A stretch of DNA of 64,000 nt from positions 609,364 through 673,363 of the forward strand of contig NZ_BBXC01000007.1 of the NCBI RefSeq assembly GCF_001570525.1, in the 5' to 3' direction. A model generated the notes under the pieces. The model was not told the origin of the DNA. It saw nothing but the letters and a program-made list of their open reading frames with translations, and ran no database searches. The translations under genes were made by a program, and so were the position numbers. Source of the stretch: Herbidospora sakaeratensis (GTDB lineage: Bacteria > Actinomycetota > Actinomycetes > Streptosporangiales > Streptosporangiaceae). Numbering within the stretch: the stretch's first letter is position 1; every line of letters starts with the position of its first letter. Below are positions 1 to 7,555 of the stretch, in pieces.

Positions 1-2182
1 CGAGCGGCGCCCACAGGTTGGGCACGACCAGGTCGAAGGCGACCGACCCGAGCAGCGGCGCGCCGCCCTCGCCCCGGGAGGCGAGCTCCTCGACGGCCCA
101 CCACACGTGGTTGACCAGCCCCCGGTGGGTGACCTGGACGCCCTTCGGCTTCCCGGTCGAGCCCGAGGTGAAGATCAGGTAGGCCAGCCGGTCGAGGTCG
201 GGCTCGACGTCGACCGGCGTGGTGTCGCCGTCGATCGCGGCGACCTCGACGACCGTGGGGCCGTCGAACCGGGACAGGTACTTGCGCTCGGTCAGCACCA
301 GCGAGGTGGCCGCCGTCTCCAGCATGTCGGCGATGCGCTGCGGCGGGAACGCCGGGTCCATCGGCACGTACGCCGCCCCGGCCAGCCACACGCCCAGCAG
401 CGACGCGATCAGGTCGGGGGAGCGGTCGAGCAGCACCCCGACGGTGCTCTCGGGGGTGACCCCCTCGGCCAGCAGCCGCCGGGCGATCTGGTTGGCGCGG
501 GCGTGCAGGTCGGCGTGGGAGACGTCCCGGCCGGCGAACCGGACCGCGGTCGCGGTCGAGTTCCGGTGCTGCGCGAGCAACAAAGGGAGCGCTCTCTCTG
601 GGTACGGACGCCCTGAGTCGTTCCACGTCCCGAAGATCGTGTCCCGCTCCTCGGGCGTCACCAGGTCGAGCTCGGCCAGCGTGGCCGACGGGTTCGCCGC
701 GATCTGGGCGGCGAGGTGGTGGTAGTGGCCGACCATGCGGTCGACGACCTCGTCGTCGAGCAGGTCGCGCCGGTAGGTGAAGTCGAGCCCCGTGACGTCG
801 CCGTCGAGGTGGACGAGCAGCGACAACTCGTAGCCCTGGTGGTCGACCTCGTGGTCCCAGATCGAGGCGGTCAGGCCGGGCCAGTCGCCGCGCTGGTCGC
901 GGAAGCCGCGTAAGGAGAAGCTCACCGGCAGCGTCAGGCCGACCGCGTCGGCCAGCACCGACAGCGGCAGCTGGTTGCTCAGCGCGCCGCCGACGGCCGC
1001 CCGGATCCGCGCGGCGACCTCGGGGAACGCGGGGTCGCCCGACAGGTCGCCGTGGATCGGCACCGCGTTCACGAAGCACCCGACGACGCCTTCGAGCTCG
1101 CGCCGCCGGCGCCCGCCGTTGGTGGTCGCCAGGGTGACCCCCTCGGCGCCGGTGTAGCGGGCCAGCAACATCGAGAACACCGCCAGCAGGGCGGTGAACG
1201 GCGTGGTGCCCGGCCCGCCGGCGGCCTGCAGCGCGGCGAGGGTGCCCGGGGCGAGCAGGCTCCAGTTCGTGCTGGTACGCCGCCCGTCGGCGACCGGCCG
1301 TTCCCGCCGCACCGGCAGCTCGACCGCCGGGGCGCCGTCGAGGGCCGTCCGCCAGTAGGCGGTGCGCCGGGCGACCGCCTCGGGGGTCAGCTCGGCCCGC
1401 GACCAGGCGGCGTAGTCGGCGTACTGGACCGGCAGCGGAGGCAGCGCGGACAGGGCGGCGGAGGCGCTCCCGGCCGCCTCCCCGGCGAGCGTCTCCGTGC
1501 CGAGCGTCTCCGTGCCGAGCGTCCGCGCGCCGAGGAACTCGCCGTAGAGCGTCGCCAGTTCGTCGGCGAGCAGGCCCATCGACCAGCCGTCGGCGGCGAT
1601 GTGGTGGCACACGACCAGCAGGGCGTGCGACTGCTCGGCCAGCCGGATGAGGGTGGCCGCGACGACCGGCCCGTTCCGCAGGTCGAACCGCCGGGTCACC
1701 GCTTCCGCGGTGATCTCCTGGGCGAGGTCGGGGGCGCCGTGGAACTCCAGCGGCATGGGGAACGGGTCGAGCACCGTCTGGAGCGGCTCGTCGCCGCCCG
1801 GGGCCGGGACGTTCGCGGTCGAGGAGCCCGCCGTCTGGGCGGCCTGCTCGCCGGGAGTCGCGTAAACGGTACGCAGGCTCTCGTGTCGGGCGATCAGGGC
1901 GTCGAGGGCGGCGGTCAGCGCCGGGACGTCGAGCGGGCCGTCGAGCCGCAGCCCCAGAGTGGCGTTGGGGGCCGGGGCCACGCCGTCGAGTTGGGCGCCG
2001 AGCCACATCTGGCGCTGCTCGAAGGAGCAGGCGAGGGGGCCCTGGTCGCGCGGGACGACGGGGATGGGGGATTTCGGACGCGCGGTGAGCAGGCGGGCGA
2101 GGGCCGCCTGGCGCGCGGGGGAGAGCCCGCCGAGGGAGCTACGGGGCGCGGACTCGGGTGTGGATGTGGACGTCACTGCCAC
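1..2182 (-). CDS. Nonribosomal peptide synthetase, N-terminal part (C-A...), runs off the window
   Basis: Only the first ~727 residues are inside the window; the gene continues past base 1. Residues ~25-470 form a condensation domain with an intact active-site motif HHIAADGWS, expected to make a peptide bond between carrier-bound aminoacyl groups. An adenylation domain follows from ~500, with the phosphate-binding core motif (FTSGSTGKPKG) near residue 670; the sequence ends at GSVAFDLVVPNLWAPL, before the specificity residues, so the substrate cannot be read. The start is the GTG at 2182, preceded by GAAAGG 7-8 bases upstream; a second in-frame GTG lies 6 bases further in. Starting with a C domain, it is not a plain loading module: either it follows another synthetase or the C domain takes an acyl starter. 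The promoter region carries a CebR operator and three phased direct repeats. Confidence 0.93.
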   Translation of the reverse strand, partial: MAVTSTSTPESAPRSSLGGLSPARQAALARLLTARPKSPIPVVPRDQGPLACSFEQRQMWLGAQLDGVAPAPNATLGLRLDGPLDVPALTAALDALIARHESLRTVYATPGEQAAQTAGSSTANVPAPGGDEPLQTVLDPFPMPLEFHGAPDLAQEITAEAVTRRFDLRNGPVVAATLIRLAEQSHALLVVCHHIAADGWSMGLLADELATLYGEFLGARTLGTETLGTETLAGEAAGSASAALSALPPLPVQYADYAAWSRAELTPEAVARRTAYWRTALDGAPAVELPVRRERPVADGRRTSTNWSLLAPGTLAALQAAGGPGTTPFTALLAVFSMLLARYTGAEGVTLATTNGGRRRRELEGVVGCFVNAVPIHGDLSGDPAFPEVAARIRAAVGGALSNQLPLSVLADAVGLTLPVSFSLRGFRDQRGDWPGLTASIWDHEVDHQGYELSLLVHLDGDVTGLDFTYRRDLLDDEVVDRMVGHYHHLAAQIAANPSATLAELDLVTPEERDTIFGTWNDSGRPYPERALPLLLAQHRNSTATAVRFAGRDVSHADLHARANQIARRLLAEGVTPESTVGVLLDRSPDLIASLLGVWLAGAAYVPMDPAFPPQRIADMLETAATSLVLTERKYLSRFDGPTVVEVAAIDGDTTPVDVEPDLDRLAYLIFTSGSTGKPKGVQVTHRGLVNHVWWAVEELASRGEGGAPLLGSVAFDLVVPNLWAPL

Positions 2183-2242
2183 GGAGTGGCCTTTCTTTGA
2201 ACGGTCCAAGGCAACCCGAAAAAGGCCGGCGCGATAAGCGCC

Positions 2243-2275
2243 ATCCTAATGTTGCGCTGAGTTGCAGAAAGTTGC
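2243..2275 (-). promoter_or_regulatory. Candidate NRPS promoter with three helically phased direct repeats
   Basis: On the + strand GTTGC occurs at 2251, 2261 and 2271, exactly 10 bases apart. Read toward the NRPS gene, these are GCAAC repeats directly upstream of TAGGAT (2248-2243), a fair -10 element. Direct repeats in register with the helix next to a -10 box are typical of SARP/OmpR-type activators. No activator gene for it is identified in the window. The assignment is inference from spacing. Confidence 0.4.
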
Positions 2276-2294
2276 GGAACCCAATTAACCGTCA

Positions 2295-2308
2295 TGGGAG
2301 CGCTCCCA
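2295..2308. promoter_or_regulatory. CebR operator between the NRPS and glycosyltransferase genes
   Basis: The sequence TGGGAGCGCTCCCA is a perfect 14-bp palindrome, identical to the known CebR-box consensus of Streptomyces and to both boxes upstream of cebE in this window. It lies 113 bases upstream of the NRPS start and ~420 bases upstream of the glycosyltransferase start. CebR repressors release such sites when cellobiose or cellotriose binds. Confidence 0.85.
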
Positions 2309-2615
2309 CTGCACCCCCACAAGAGATTAATGGAACCTATTCGCAACGCGCAAGTGCGCGCCGCGCGCCGTCGGGGAATGTCGGCTTACCCGCGAATTAC
2401 CGATGAGTAAGCGAACGACCCTCCTTCGCTCTGCTGTTGTGCAGGTCAGGCATCCGGGAGCAGGATAGTATAGAACTTAAAAAAAGTCACGACCATGAGT
2501 CTGCCCCACATTCCCGGAGTACTGGAAGCGGTCGTTCCATTATGCGGGATCACCGTTGACAGGAACATGTCGCTGCTGCTTCTTTGGTTGCATTCAGGGC
2601 GGGCATCCGGGAACA

Positions 2616-2629
2616 AGAGAGCGCTTTCT
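2616..2629. promoter_or_regulatory. Weak LacI-type operator-like palindrome
   Basis: AGAGAGCGCTTTCT matches 9 of 14 positions of the CebR box and keeps the AGCGCT core. It lies ~100 bases before the glycosyltransferase start. The rest of the 2183-2728 interval is relatively AT-rich and shows no convincing gene. Confidence 0.25.
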
Positions 2630-2728
2630 CGTCGGAGTATCACCCACCGGCCGCCATCGATGCAAGGGACCAGAAACTTTCATGCGCAACTCACTGTCAG
2701 CCGAAATTCCGGGCGCCGGGCGGGTGGC

Positions 2729-3949
2729 GTGCCGAGGATAATCGCCGTCACCCATGGCACCGACGGTGACGTGATGCCCTTCGTCCGGCTCGGTGCGGAA
2801 CTGCGCCGCCAGGGCCATGAAGTGACCCTGATCACCCACGCGCCCTACCGGGCCGCGGCGGGCGGCCTCGACTTCGCCGCGATCGACACCGCCGAGCAGT
2901 TCGCCCGCCACCAGGCCGACACCGCCCAGCTCATGGACACCCGCAGCGGCCTCGGCTGGCTCGCCTTCTACGAGCGCAACGGCCTGTTCGAGCAGCTCGC
3001 CTTCGAGGTCAAGGCCATCGCCGAACGCCACGAGCCGGGCCGCACCGTGCTGGTCGGCCGGCACACCTCCGCCTTGTCGGTCCGGTTCGCCGCCGAACTC
3101 CTCGGCTGCCCGGTCGCCTGGGTCGCGGTCTCCCCGATCCAGGTCATGGGCGCCCGCCTGGCGGCCCACATGTACGCGACCGAACTCGCCGGCGGCTTCC
3201 AGGCCGTCCGCGACGACCTCGGCCTGCCGCCGATATCCGATTGGCATGGCTGGTTCGCCGGCGCCACGATGGACGTCGGATTGTGGCCCCGCTGGTTCGA
3301 CCAGGCCGGCGCGAAATCCCCGGCGCGATTCGAACTCGCCGGATTCGCCGTGCCCGACGCCGCCTCCCGGGAAACGTTCTCTCCGGACGTCGTCGCCGAC
3401 CGTCCCGTCCTGGTCTCGGGCGGCACCGGGCGCATGCTGAACGCCGACTTCTACCCTTCCGCGCTGAAAGCGGTCGAGGGATTTCCGGCCGTGGTCGTCA
3501 CGCCCTATCCCGAATTGTTGCCCGCGCCGCTGCCCGACGGGGTGCGCTGGTTCGAACGGTTGCCGTTCGACCAGGTCGTACCGGAAGTCAGAGCGGTGGT
3601 GCACCACGGCGGCATCGGCACACTGACGCGCGCGCTGATGGCCGGCACCCCGCAATTGGTGCTCGCCGACGGCGCCGACCGTCCCGACAACGCCGCCCGG
3701 CTCGCCAAACTCGGGCTGGCACGATGGCTTCCGCCCGGGAAATGGCCCGAGGCGGGGGAACAGCTGCGCGACCTGCTCGCATCGGGGGAGCGGCCGGCAG
3801 CACCCGAGGACCTCGACCCGTCGTCGGGCATCACGAGAGCGGCGGCCCTCATTGCCTCGCTCCTCGGCCCGCCGCGCCCGGTTCGTCCCGTCCTCACGGA
3901 ATCCCAGCGCGAAGCGCTCCGACGCCACCTCCGAAAAGGATCCCGATGA
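2729..3949 (+). CDS. GT1-family glycosyltransferase (UDP-glucosyltransferase-like, MGT/sterol glucosyltransferase type)
   Basis: A 406-residue protein expected to move a sugar from a nucleotide donor to a small acceptor in the cytoplasm. The N terminus (VPRIIAVTHGTDGDVMPF) is the family's first beta strand and glycine-rich loop. The C-terminal half has the donor-binding signature HHGGIGTLTRALMAGTPQLV, ending in a DRPDNA segment. The frame is open back to 2495, but GTG at 2729 fits the family's usual N terminus; ATG at 2660 is the alternative and has no clear ribosome site. It overlaps the hydroxylase gene by ATGA and is divergent from the NRPS, so it is a candidate tailoring enzyme of the peptide, like glycopeptide Gtf enzymes. 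The acceptor is unknown; macrolide-type detoxification is another possibility. Confidence 0.85.
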   Translation: MPRIIAVTHGTDGDVMPFVRLGAELRRQGHEVTLITHAPYRAAAGGLDFAAIDTAEQFARHQADTAQLMDTRSGLGWLAFYERNGLFEQLAFEVKAIAERHEPGRTVLVGRHTSALSVRFAAELLGCPVAWVAVSPIQVMGARLAAHMYATELAGGFQAVRDDLGLPPISDWHGWFAGATMDVGLWPRWFDQAGAKSPARFELAGFAVPDAASRETFSPDVVADRPVLVSGGTGRMLNADFYPSALKAVEGFPAVVVTPYPELLPAPLPDGVRWFERLPFDQVVPEVRAVVHHGGIGTLTRALMAGTPQLVLADGADRPDNAARLAKLGLARWLPPGKWPEAGEQLRDLLASGERPAAPEDLDPSSGITRAAALIASLLGPPRPVRPVLTESQREALRRHLRKGSR

Positions 3950-4848
3950 GCTGGCAACCCCATGAGTTACACAGCGACGGCAGGCCGCTGGCCGACTTCC
4001 TGCGCGACACCCCCGTCGACGACCTCCTGGTCGAGAAGAAGGCCCTGGTCTTCCGCGGCTTCGGCGTGACCGAGGCGACGCTCGACCCGCCGATGGACGT
4101 GCTGCTGCCCGACCGGCTGGCCTACGTCCACGGCAACTCCCCCCGCACCAAGGTCGGCCAGAACGTGTACACCTCGACGGAGTACCCGGCCGAGTACACG
4201 ATCTCCATGCACAACGAGTTGTCCTACGCGGCGTCCTGGCCGTCGCGCCTGATGTTCTTCTGCGCCAAGGCCGCCGAGTCGGGCGGCGCGACCCCCGTGG
4301 TCGACGGCGTGACGTGGCTGGAGTCGCTCGACCCGGCGGTGCGGGAGGCATTCGCCAAGGGCGTGCGCTACACCCAGAACCTGCACGGCGGCATGGGGCT
4401 CGGCAAGAGCTGGCAGGAGACCTTCGAGACCTCCGACCAGAAGGCGGTCGAGGAGTTCCTCGACGCCTCCGCCGCCGAATGGACGTGGCGCCCCGACGGC
4501 GGCCTGCGGGTGACCCAGATCCGCCCGGCGACCACGCGTCACCCGGTGACGGGCGTCGAGGTCTGGTTCAACCAGAGCGACCAGTGGCACCCGGCGTCAC
4601 TGGGCGACGAGACGGCGATGATGCTCGCCGAGATCATGCCGCCGGAGGACCTCCCGCAGTCGGTCCAGTACGCCGACGGCACGCCCATCCCGGCCGAGCA
4701 CGTGATCCAGGTGCGCGACCGGGGCCTGGAGCACGCCGTGAACGTCGACTGGCGGACCGGCGACGTGCTGCTGATCGACAACGTCCTGGTCGGCCACGGC
4801 CGCCGGCCCTTCACCGGCTCCCGCCGGGTCCTGGTCGCGATGAGCTGA
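3946..4848 (+). CDS. TauD/TfdA-family Fe(II)/2-oxoglutarate dioxygenase, SyrP/AsnO-like amino acid beta-hydroxylase
   Basis: A 300-residue non-heme iron oxygenase. The iron ligands are visible: an HxE pair (H89-N90-E91 in MHNELSYAASWPSRL) and a distal His near 284 (LVGHGRRPFTGSRR) followed by the 2-oxoglutarate-binding Arg. The HxE form, rather than HxD, is typical of clavaminate synthase, AsnO and SyrP relatives, which hydroxylate the beta carbon of Asn, Asp or Arg, free or carrier-bound, for NRPS products. The start ATG at 3946 follows AAAGGATCCC and overlaps the glycosyltransferase stop (ATGA), so the two are translationally coupled. Its place beside an NRPS supports precursor or tailoring hydroxylation. 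The substrate is not shown by the sequence; the Asp-like A domain at 43.3-44.6 kb is one candidate partner. Confidence 0.85.
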   Translation: MSWQPHELHSDGRPLADFLRDTPVDDLLVEKKALVFRGFGVTEATLDPPMDVLLPDRLAYVHGNSPRTKVGQNVYTSTEYPAEYTISMHNELSYAASWPSRLMFFCAKAAESGGATPVVDGVTWLESLDPAVREAFAKGVRYTQNLHGGMGLGKSWQETFETSDQKAVEEFLDASAAEWTWRPDGGLRVTQIRPATTRHPVTGVEVWFNQSDQWHPASLGDETAMMLAEIMPPEDLPQSVQYADGTPIPAEHVIQVRDRGLEHAVNVDWRTGDVLLIDNVLVGHGRRPFTGSRRVLVAMS

Positions 4849-4861
4849 CCCCAAGTCGAGC

Positions 4862-4892
4862 GGCCGGCCTGGTCGGGAGAGCCGGGCCGGCC
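4862..4892. terminator. Hairpin between convergent genes
   Basis: GGCCGGCC at 4862-4869 pairs with GGCCGGCC at 4885-4892 around a 15-base loop. It fills the 46-base gap between the hydroxylase stop and the oxidoreductase stop, so it may terminate both. There is no clear T-run. Confidence 0.5.
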
Positions 4893-4894
4893 AC

Positions 4895-5494
4895 TCACCG
4901 GGCGACCCCCAGGCCGAAGGGCACCGGCCCCAGCACGCCGAACAGCGGCCGCACCAGCAGCACGAACGCCTCCGGCACCCGGGCCGTGGACAGGTCGCCG
5001 AGGTCGTACACCCACTCCGGCCGCCAGCCCAGGTCGGCGAGCAGCCCCCGGACCGTCGCCCGCGCCCCGGCGTCGTCGCCCGACACGAACACCGCCCGAT
5101 GCGCCGACAGCAGCGCCGGGTCGGCCATGACCTCGGCCGGGCCGACGGTGTTCAGCGTCTTGACCACCCGGGTCTCCGGCAGGGCCGCCTGGATGGTCTC
5201 GGCGAGACTGGCGGCGGGGTGGACCAGCGCGGTCGCGAAGCCGTCGGGCCCCTGCTCGACCGCGTTGGCGACGTCGATCAGGACCTTGCCGGCCAGCTCC
5301 CGGCGCAGCGGGGCGAGGACCTCCAGCGAGTGCCGCCCCGGCGTGGCGTTCACCACCACCTCGCCCGCCGCCGCGTCGGCCGGGGAGGCGCCGCCCCGGC
5401 GTGACCCGACGATCACGCGGTGGCCCGCCGCGGTCCAGCCGTCGGCGAGGGCACGCGCCACGTTCCCGGCGCCGATGATGCCCAGAGTCGTCAT
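4895..5494 (-). CDS. NADP(F420)-binding oxidoreductase, dinucleotide-binding domain
   Basis: A 199-residue Rossmann protein. The N terminus MTTLGIIGAGNVARALADG contains the GxGxxA nucleotide loop, followed by GSRRGG, a pattern that favours NADP(H). Further motifs (NATPGRHSLEVL and VVKTLNTVGPAEVM) match the NADPH-dependent F420 reductase/NpdG-like family. Such proteins pass hydride between NADPH and F420 or a small substrate. The start at 5494 has GGGAG 8 bases upstream; an in-frame ATG at 5509 is possible. It is divergent from an HxlR regulator across 102 bases holding a good palindrome, so it is the likely target of that regulator. Exact substrate unknown. Confidence 0.8.
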   Translation of the reverse strand: MTTLGIIGAGNVARALADGWTAAGHRVIVGSRRGGASPADAAAGEVVVNATPGRHSLEVLAPLRRELAGKVLIDVANAVEQGPDGFATALVHPAASLAETIQAALPETRVVKTLNTVGPAEVMADPALLSAHRAVFVSGDDAGARATVRGLLADLGWRPEWVYDLGDLSTARVPEAFVLLVRPLFGVLGPVPFGLGVAR

Positions 5495-5560
5495 GCGTCT
5501 CACTCCCATGCGAAGGTGGAGTCCCGACGTTAGGGACCGGCCACCCCGAGCTGGAAGAAC

Positions 5561-5583
5561 GCACCAAAAAGTGCCCAGGGCAC
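5561..5583. promoter_or_regulatory. Overlapping palindromes, candidate HxlR operator
   Basis: GCAC-CAAAAA-GTGC (5561-5574) overlaps the perfect palindrome GTGCCC-A-GGGCAC (5571-5583). Both sit just before the hxlR-type start at 5597 and inside the divergent promoter region. Autoregulation plus control of the oxidoreductase is inferred. Confidence 0.45.
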
Positions 5584-5596
5584 CCGAAGGGACCCC

Positions 5597-6013
5597 ATGC
5601 CGACCCAGACGAGCGCACAACGCAGGGAAGAGGCCCGCCACGCCCACCGGGCAGCCGTCGACCTCTGCCCGACCAACCGGGTGCTCGACCGGCTCGGCGA
5701 CAAGTGGGTCGGCCTGGTCCTGGTGGAACTGGAGAAGGGCCGCAGCCGCCACGCCGACCTGGCGCGGGCCCTCGCCGGGGCGAGCCAGAAGATGCTCACC
5801 CAGACCCTTAGGGAACTGGAACGCGACGGGCTCGTCGAGCGGTCGGTGACGCCGTCGGTCCCGGTCAGGGTCGACTACGCCCTCACCCCGCTGGGGGAGA
5901 GCCTGCTGCCCGTCCTCCACACCGTGACCCGATGGGCCACCCGGCACATCGACGACGTCGACGCGGCCCAGCGGGCCTACGATCGGAACCGGACTCCACG
6001 AAGTCACAAGTGA
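5597..6013 (+). CDS. HxlR-family winged-helix transcriptional regulator
   Basis: A 138-residue DNA-binding protein of the HxlR/YodB class. The family hallmark is visible: an N-terminal Cys followed by the first helix (CPTNRVLDRLGDKWVGLVLV), then the recognition segment (ASQKMLTQTLRELERDGLV) and the wing (YALTPLGESLLPVL). In characterised relatives the conserved Cys senses electrophiles or oxidants by alkylation or disulfide formation. The start ATG at 5597 follows GAAGGGA. Divergent orientation to the Rossmann oxidoreductase is the classic arrangement, so it probably represses that gene. The inducer is unknown. Confidence 0.9.
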   Translation: MPTQTSAQRREEARHAHRAAVDLCPTNRVLDRLGDKWVGLVLVELEKGRSRHADLARALAGASQKMLTQTLRELERDGLVERSVTPSVPVRVDYALTPLGESLLPVLHTVTRWATRHIDDVDAAQRAYDRNRTPRSHK

Positions 6014-6067
6014 CTTCCAAGGCCCGGTTGCCACGCTCCTCCCAGACATCGTCTTCAGGAGGAAATC

Positions 6068-6508
6068 ATGTCGCCGATCACCACGCGCCTTCTCGGCGCG
6101 GCCGCCGTCGTGCTGGGCCTCTTATCGGCCGCCGCCCCCGCGCAGGCCACCGAGCTCGACTTCCGCACCCTCTACCTGTTCGAGCACGCGGGCTACGAGG
6201 GGAGGTACCGGCCGGTGCAGACGCTTGAGTGGAACGAACTGGGTCACTTCTGGGTCTACCGGCAGGCCTCCGCGCCCGAACTGCCCCTCTTCAACGACGA
6301 GACCAGTTCGCTGACCAACAACGACTGGAACGCCTGGGTCGTCTACGACGACAAGGACTACCAGGACCGGCGTTACTGCGTCAGGCCCGGCGAGACCGTG
6401 CCCAATCTGAGCGCCCAGCAGTTCAAGTTCAACGACAAGATCTCCTCGGCCAGGCGGCTGGAGAGCGCGAGCTGCGCCGGCTACCCGGCCTTCTTCACCA
6501 CCGGCTGA
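6068..6508 (+). CDS. Secreted peptidase-inhibitor I36 (SMPI/beta-gamma-crystallin-like) protein
   Basis: A 146-residue exported protein. A Sec signal peptide with an AQA cleavage site near residue 27 precedes a small domain with crystallin-like strands (LYLFEHAGYEGRY, then DYQDRRYCVRPGETV and NDKISSARRL). This matches peptidase inhibitor family I36, typified by the Streptomyces metalloprotease inhibitor SMPI, a frequent secreted protein of actinomycetes. Two Cys near residues 103 and 137 could pair. The ribosome site AGGAGG lies at ideal distance. It stands alone; its stop abuts the convergent cebR stop. Actual inhibitory activity is inferred from fold only. Confidence 0.75.
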   Translation: MSPITTRLLGAAAVVLGLLSAAAPAQATELDFRTLYLFEHAGYEGRYRPVQTLEWNELGHFWVYRQASAPELPLFNDETSSLTNNDWNAWVVYDDKDYQDRRYCVRPGETVPNLSAQQFKFNDKISSARRLESASCAGYPAFFTTG

Positions 6509-6528
6509 TCAGGTCGACGCCCTGATCA
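6506..6528. terminator. Hairpin spanning the convergent stops
   Basis: TGATCAGG (6506-6513) pairs with CCTGATCA (6521-6528) around a 7-base loop. It covers the end of the I36 gene and the end of cebR. No T-run is evident, so activity is uncertain. Confidence 0.35.
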
Positions 6529-7528
6529 CCAGGTGGGTGTCGAGGATGACGACCGGCTGCTCCAGCGGCTCGCCGTTGATGCGGGCCACCAGCAGCTGCA
6601 CCATCTGCCGGCCCATCGCCTCGGTCGGCTGGTGGACGCTGGTCAGCGGCGGCTCGGTGTGCAGGGCCACCTTCGAGTCTTCGAAGCCGATCAGCGCGAT
6701 GTCCTGGGGCACCGCGCAGCCCCGTTCGCGCAGCACCCGCAGCGCGCCGACCGCCATCGGGTCGGAGGCCGCGAAGACGGCGTCGAGGTCGGGGTGGCGG
6801 TCGAGCAGTTCGCGCATCGCCGTCGAGCCGCTCTCCTCGGAGAAGTCTCCGTAGGCGACGCGTTCGGTCAGGCCGGTCGCGAGCAGGGCGTCGCGGTAGC
6901 CGGCCAGTCGGTCGACGCCCACGCCCATGTCCTGGGGACCGGCGATGGTGGCGATGCGGGTGCGGCCCTTGCCGAGCAGGTACTTGACCGCCTGCCGGGC
7001 CCCCGCCCGGTTGTCCATGTCGACGTAGCTGTAGGGGTTGAGCCCCACGGGGCGGCCACCGAGGACGGTGGGCACGCCGAGCTCCTCGAGACGTCCCGGC
7101 AGGGGGTCGGCGCCGTGGACCGAGGTCAGCAGGACGCCGTCGACGTGCTGCCCGGTCAGGTAGTGCTCCAGGCGGTCGTGTTCGTTGCGGTTCTGGGCCA
7201 TGCTCAGGATGAGCTGCAGGCCCGTCTCGGCCAGCGCCGACCCGATTCCCCTGATCAGGCCGGCGAAGTAGGGCTCGTCGAACACGCGCTGCTCGGATTC
7301 CGACACCACCAGGGCGATGGTGTCGGTCCGGTTGGTGACGAGGGTGCGGGCCGCCCGGTTGGGGACGTAGCCGAGCTCGTCGATCGCGAGCAGGACGGCG
7401 TCGCGGGCCTTCTCGCTCACCTTCGGCGAGCCGTTGATGACCCGTGAAACCGTTCCTCGCCCGACTCCGGCCCGTGCGGCGACGGCTTCGAGCGTCGGCC
7501 TCGCGACCGAGCGGCGGTCCCCGTTCAT
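6509..7528 (-). CDS. cebR: LacI-family repressor, CebR-like cello-oligosaccharide sensor
   Basis: A 339-residue repressor. Helix-turn-helix residues ~10-60 read TLEAVAARAGVGRGTVSRV and INGSPKVSEKAR, very close to known CebR proteins, followed by a periplasmic-binding-protein-like effector domain ending in PLTSVHQPTEAMGRQMVQLL. CebR represses cellulose-use genes by binding TGGGAGCGCTCCCA and leaves DNA when cellobiose or cellotriose binds. Three perfect copies of that palindrome are in this window: two upstream of cebE and one before the NRPS at base 2182. The gene is last in the cebEFG-bglC-cebR run, 27 bases after bglC, so it would be autoregulated with the operon. Confidence 0.88.
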   Translation of the reverse strand: MNGDRRSVARPTLEAVAARAGVGRGTVSRVINGSPKVSEKARDAVLLAIDELGYVPNRAARTLVTNRTDTIALVVSESEQRVFDEPYFAGLIRGIGSALAETGLQLILSMAQNRNEHDRLEHYLTGQHVDGVLLTSVHGADPLPGRLEELGVPTVLGGRPVGLNPYSYVDMDNRAGARQAVKYLLGKGRTRIATIAGPQDMGVGVDRLAGYRDALLATGLTERVAYGDFSEESGSTAMRELLDRHPDLDAVFAASDPMAVGALRVLRERGCAVPQDIALIGFEDSKVALHTEPPLTSVHQPTEAMGRQMVQLLVARINGEPLEQPVVILDTHLVIRAST

Positions 7529-7555
7529 CAGTCCTGCCCCCTCACCACGTTCACG

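Noticed and set aside
1052-2200. Open frame on the + strand over the first NRPS
   Set aside because: Low-complexity Arg/Gly-rich product with no motif; the minus strand carries intact C and A domain signatures over the same bases.
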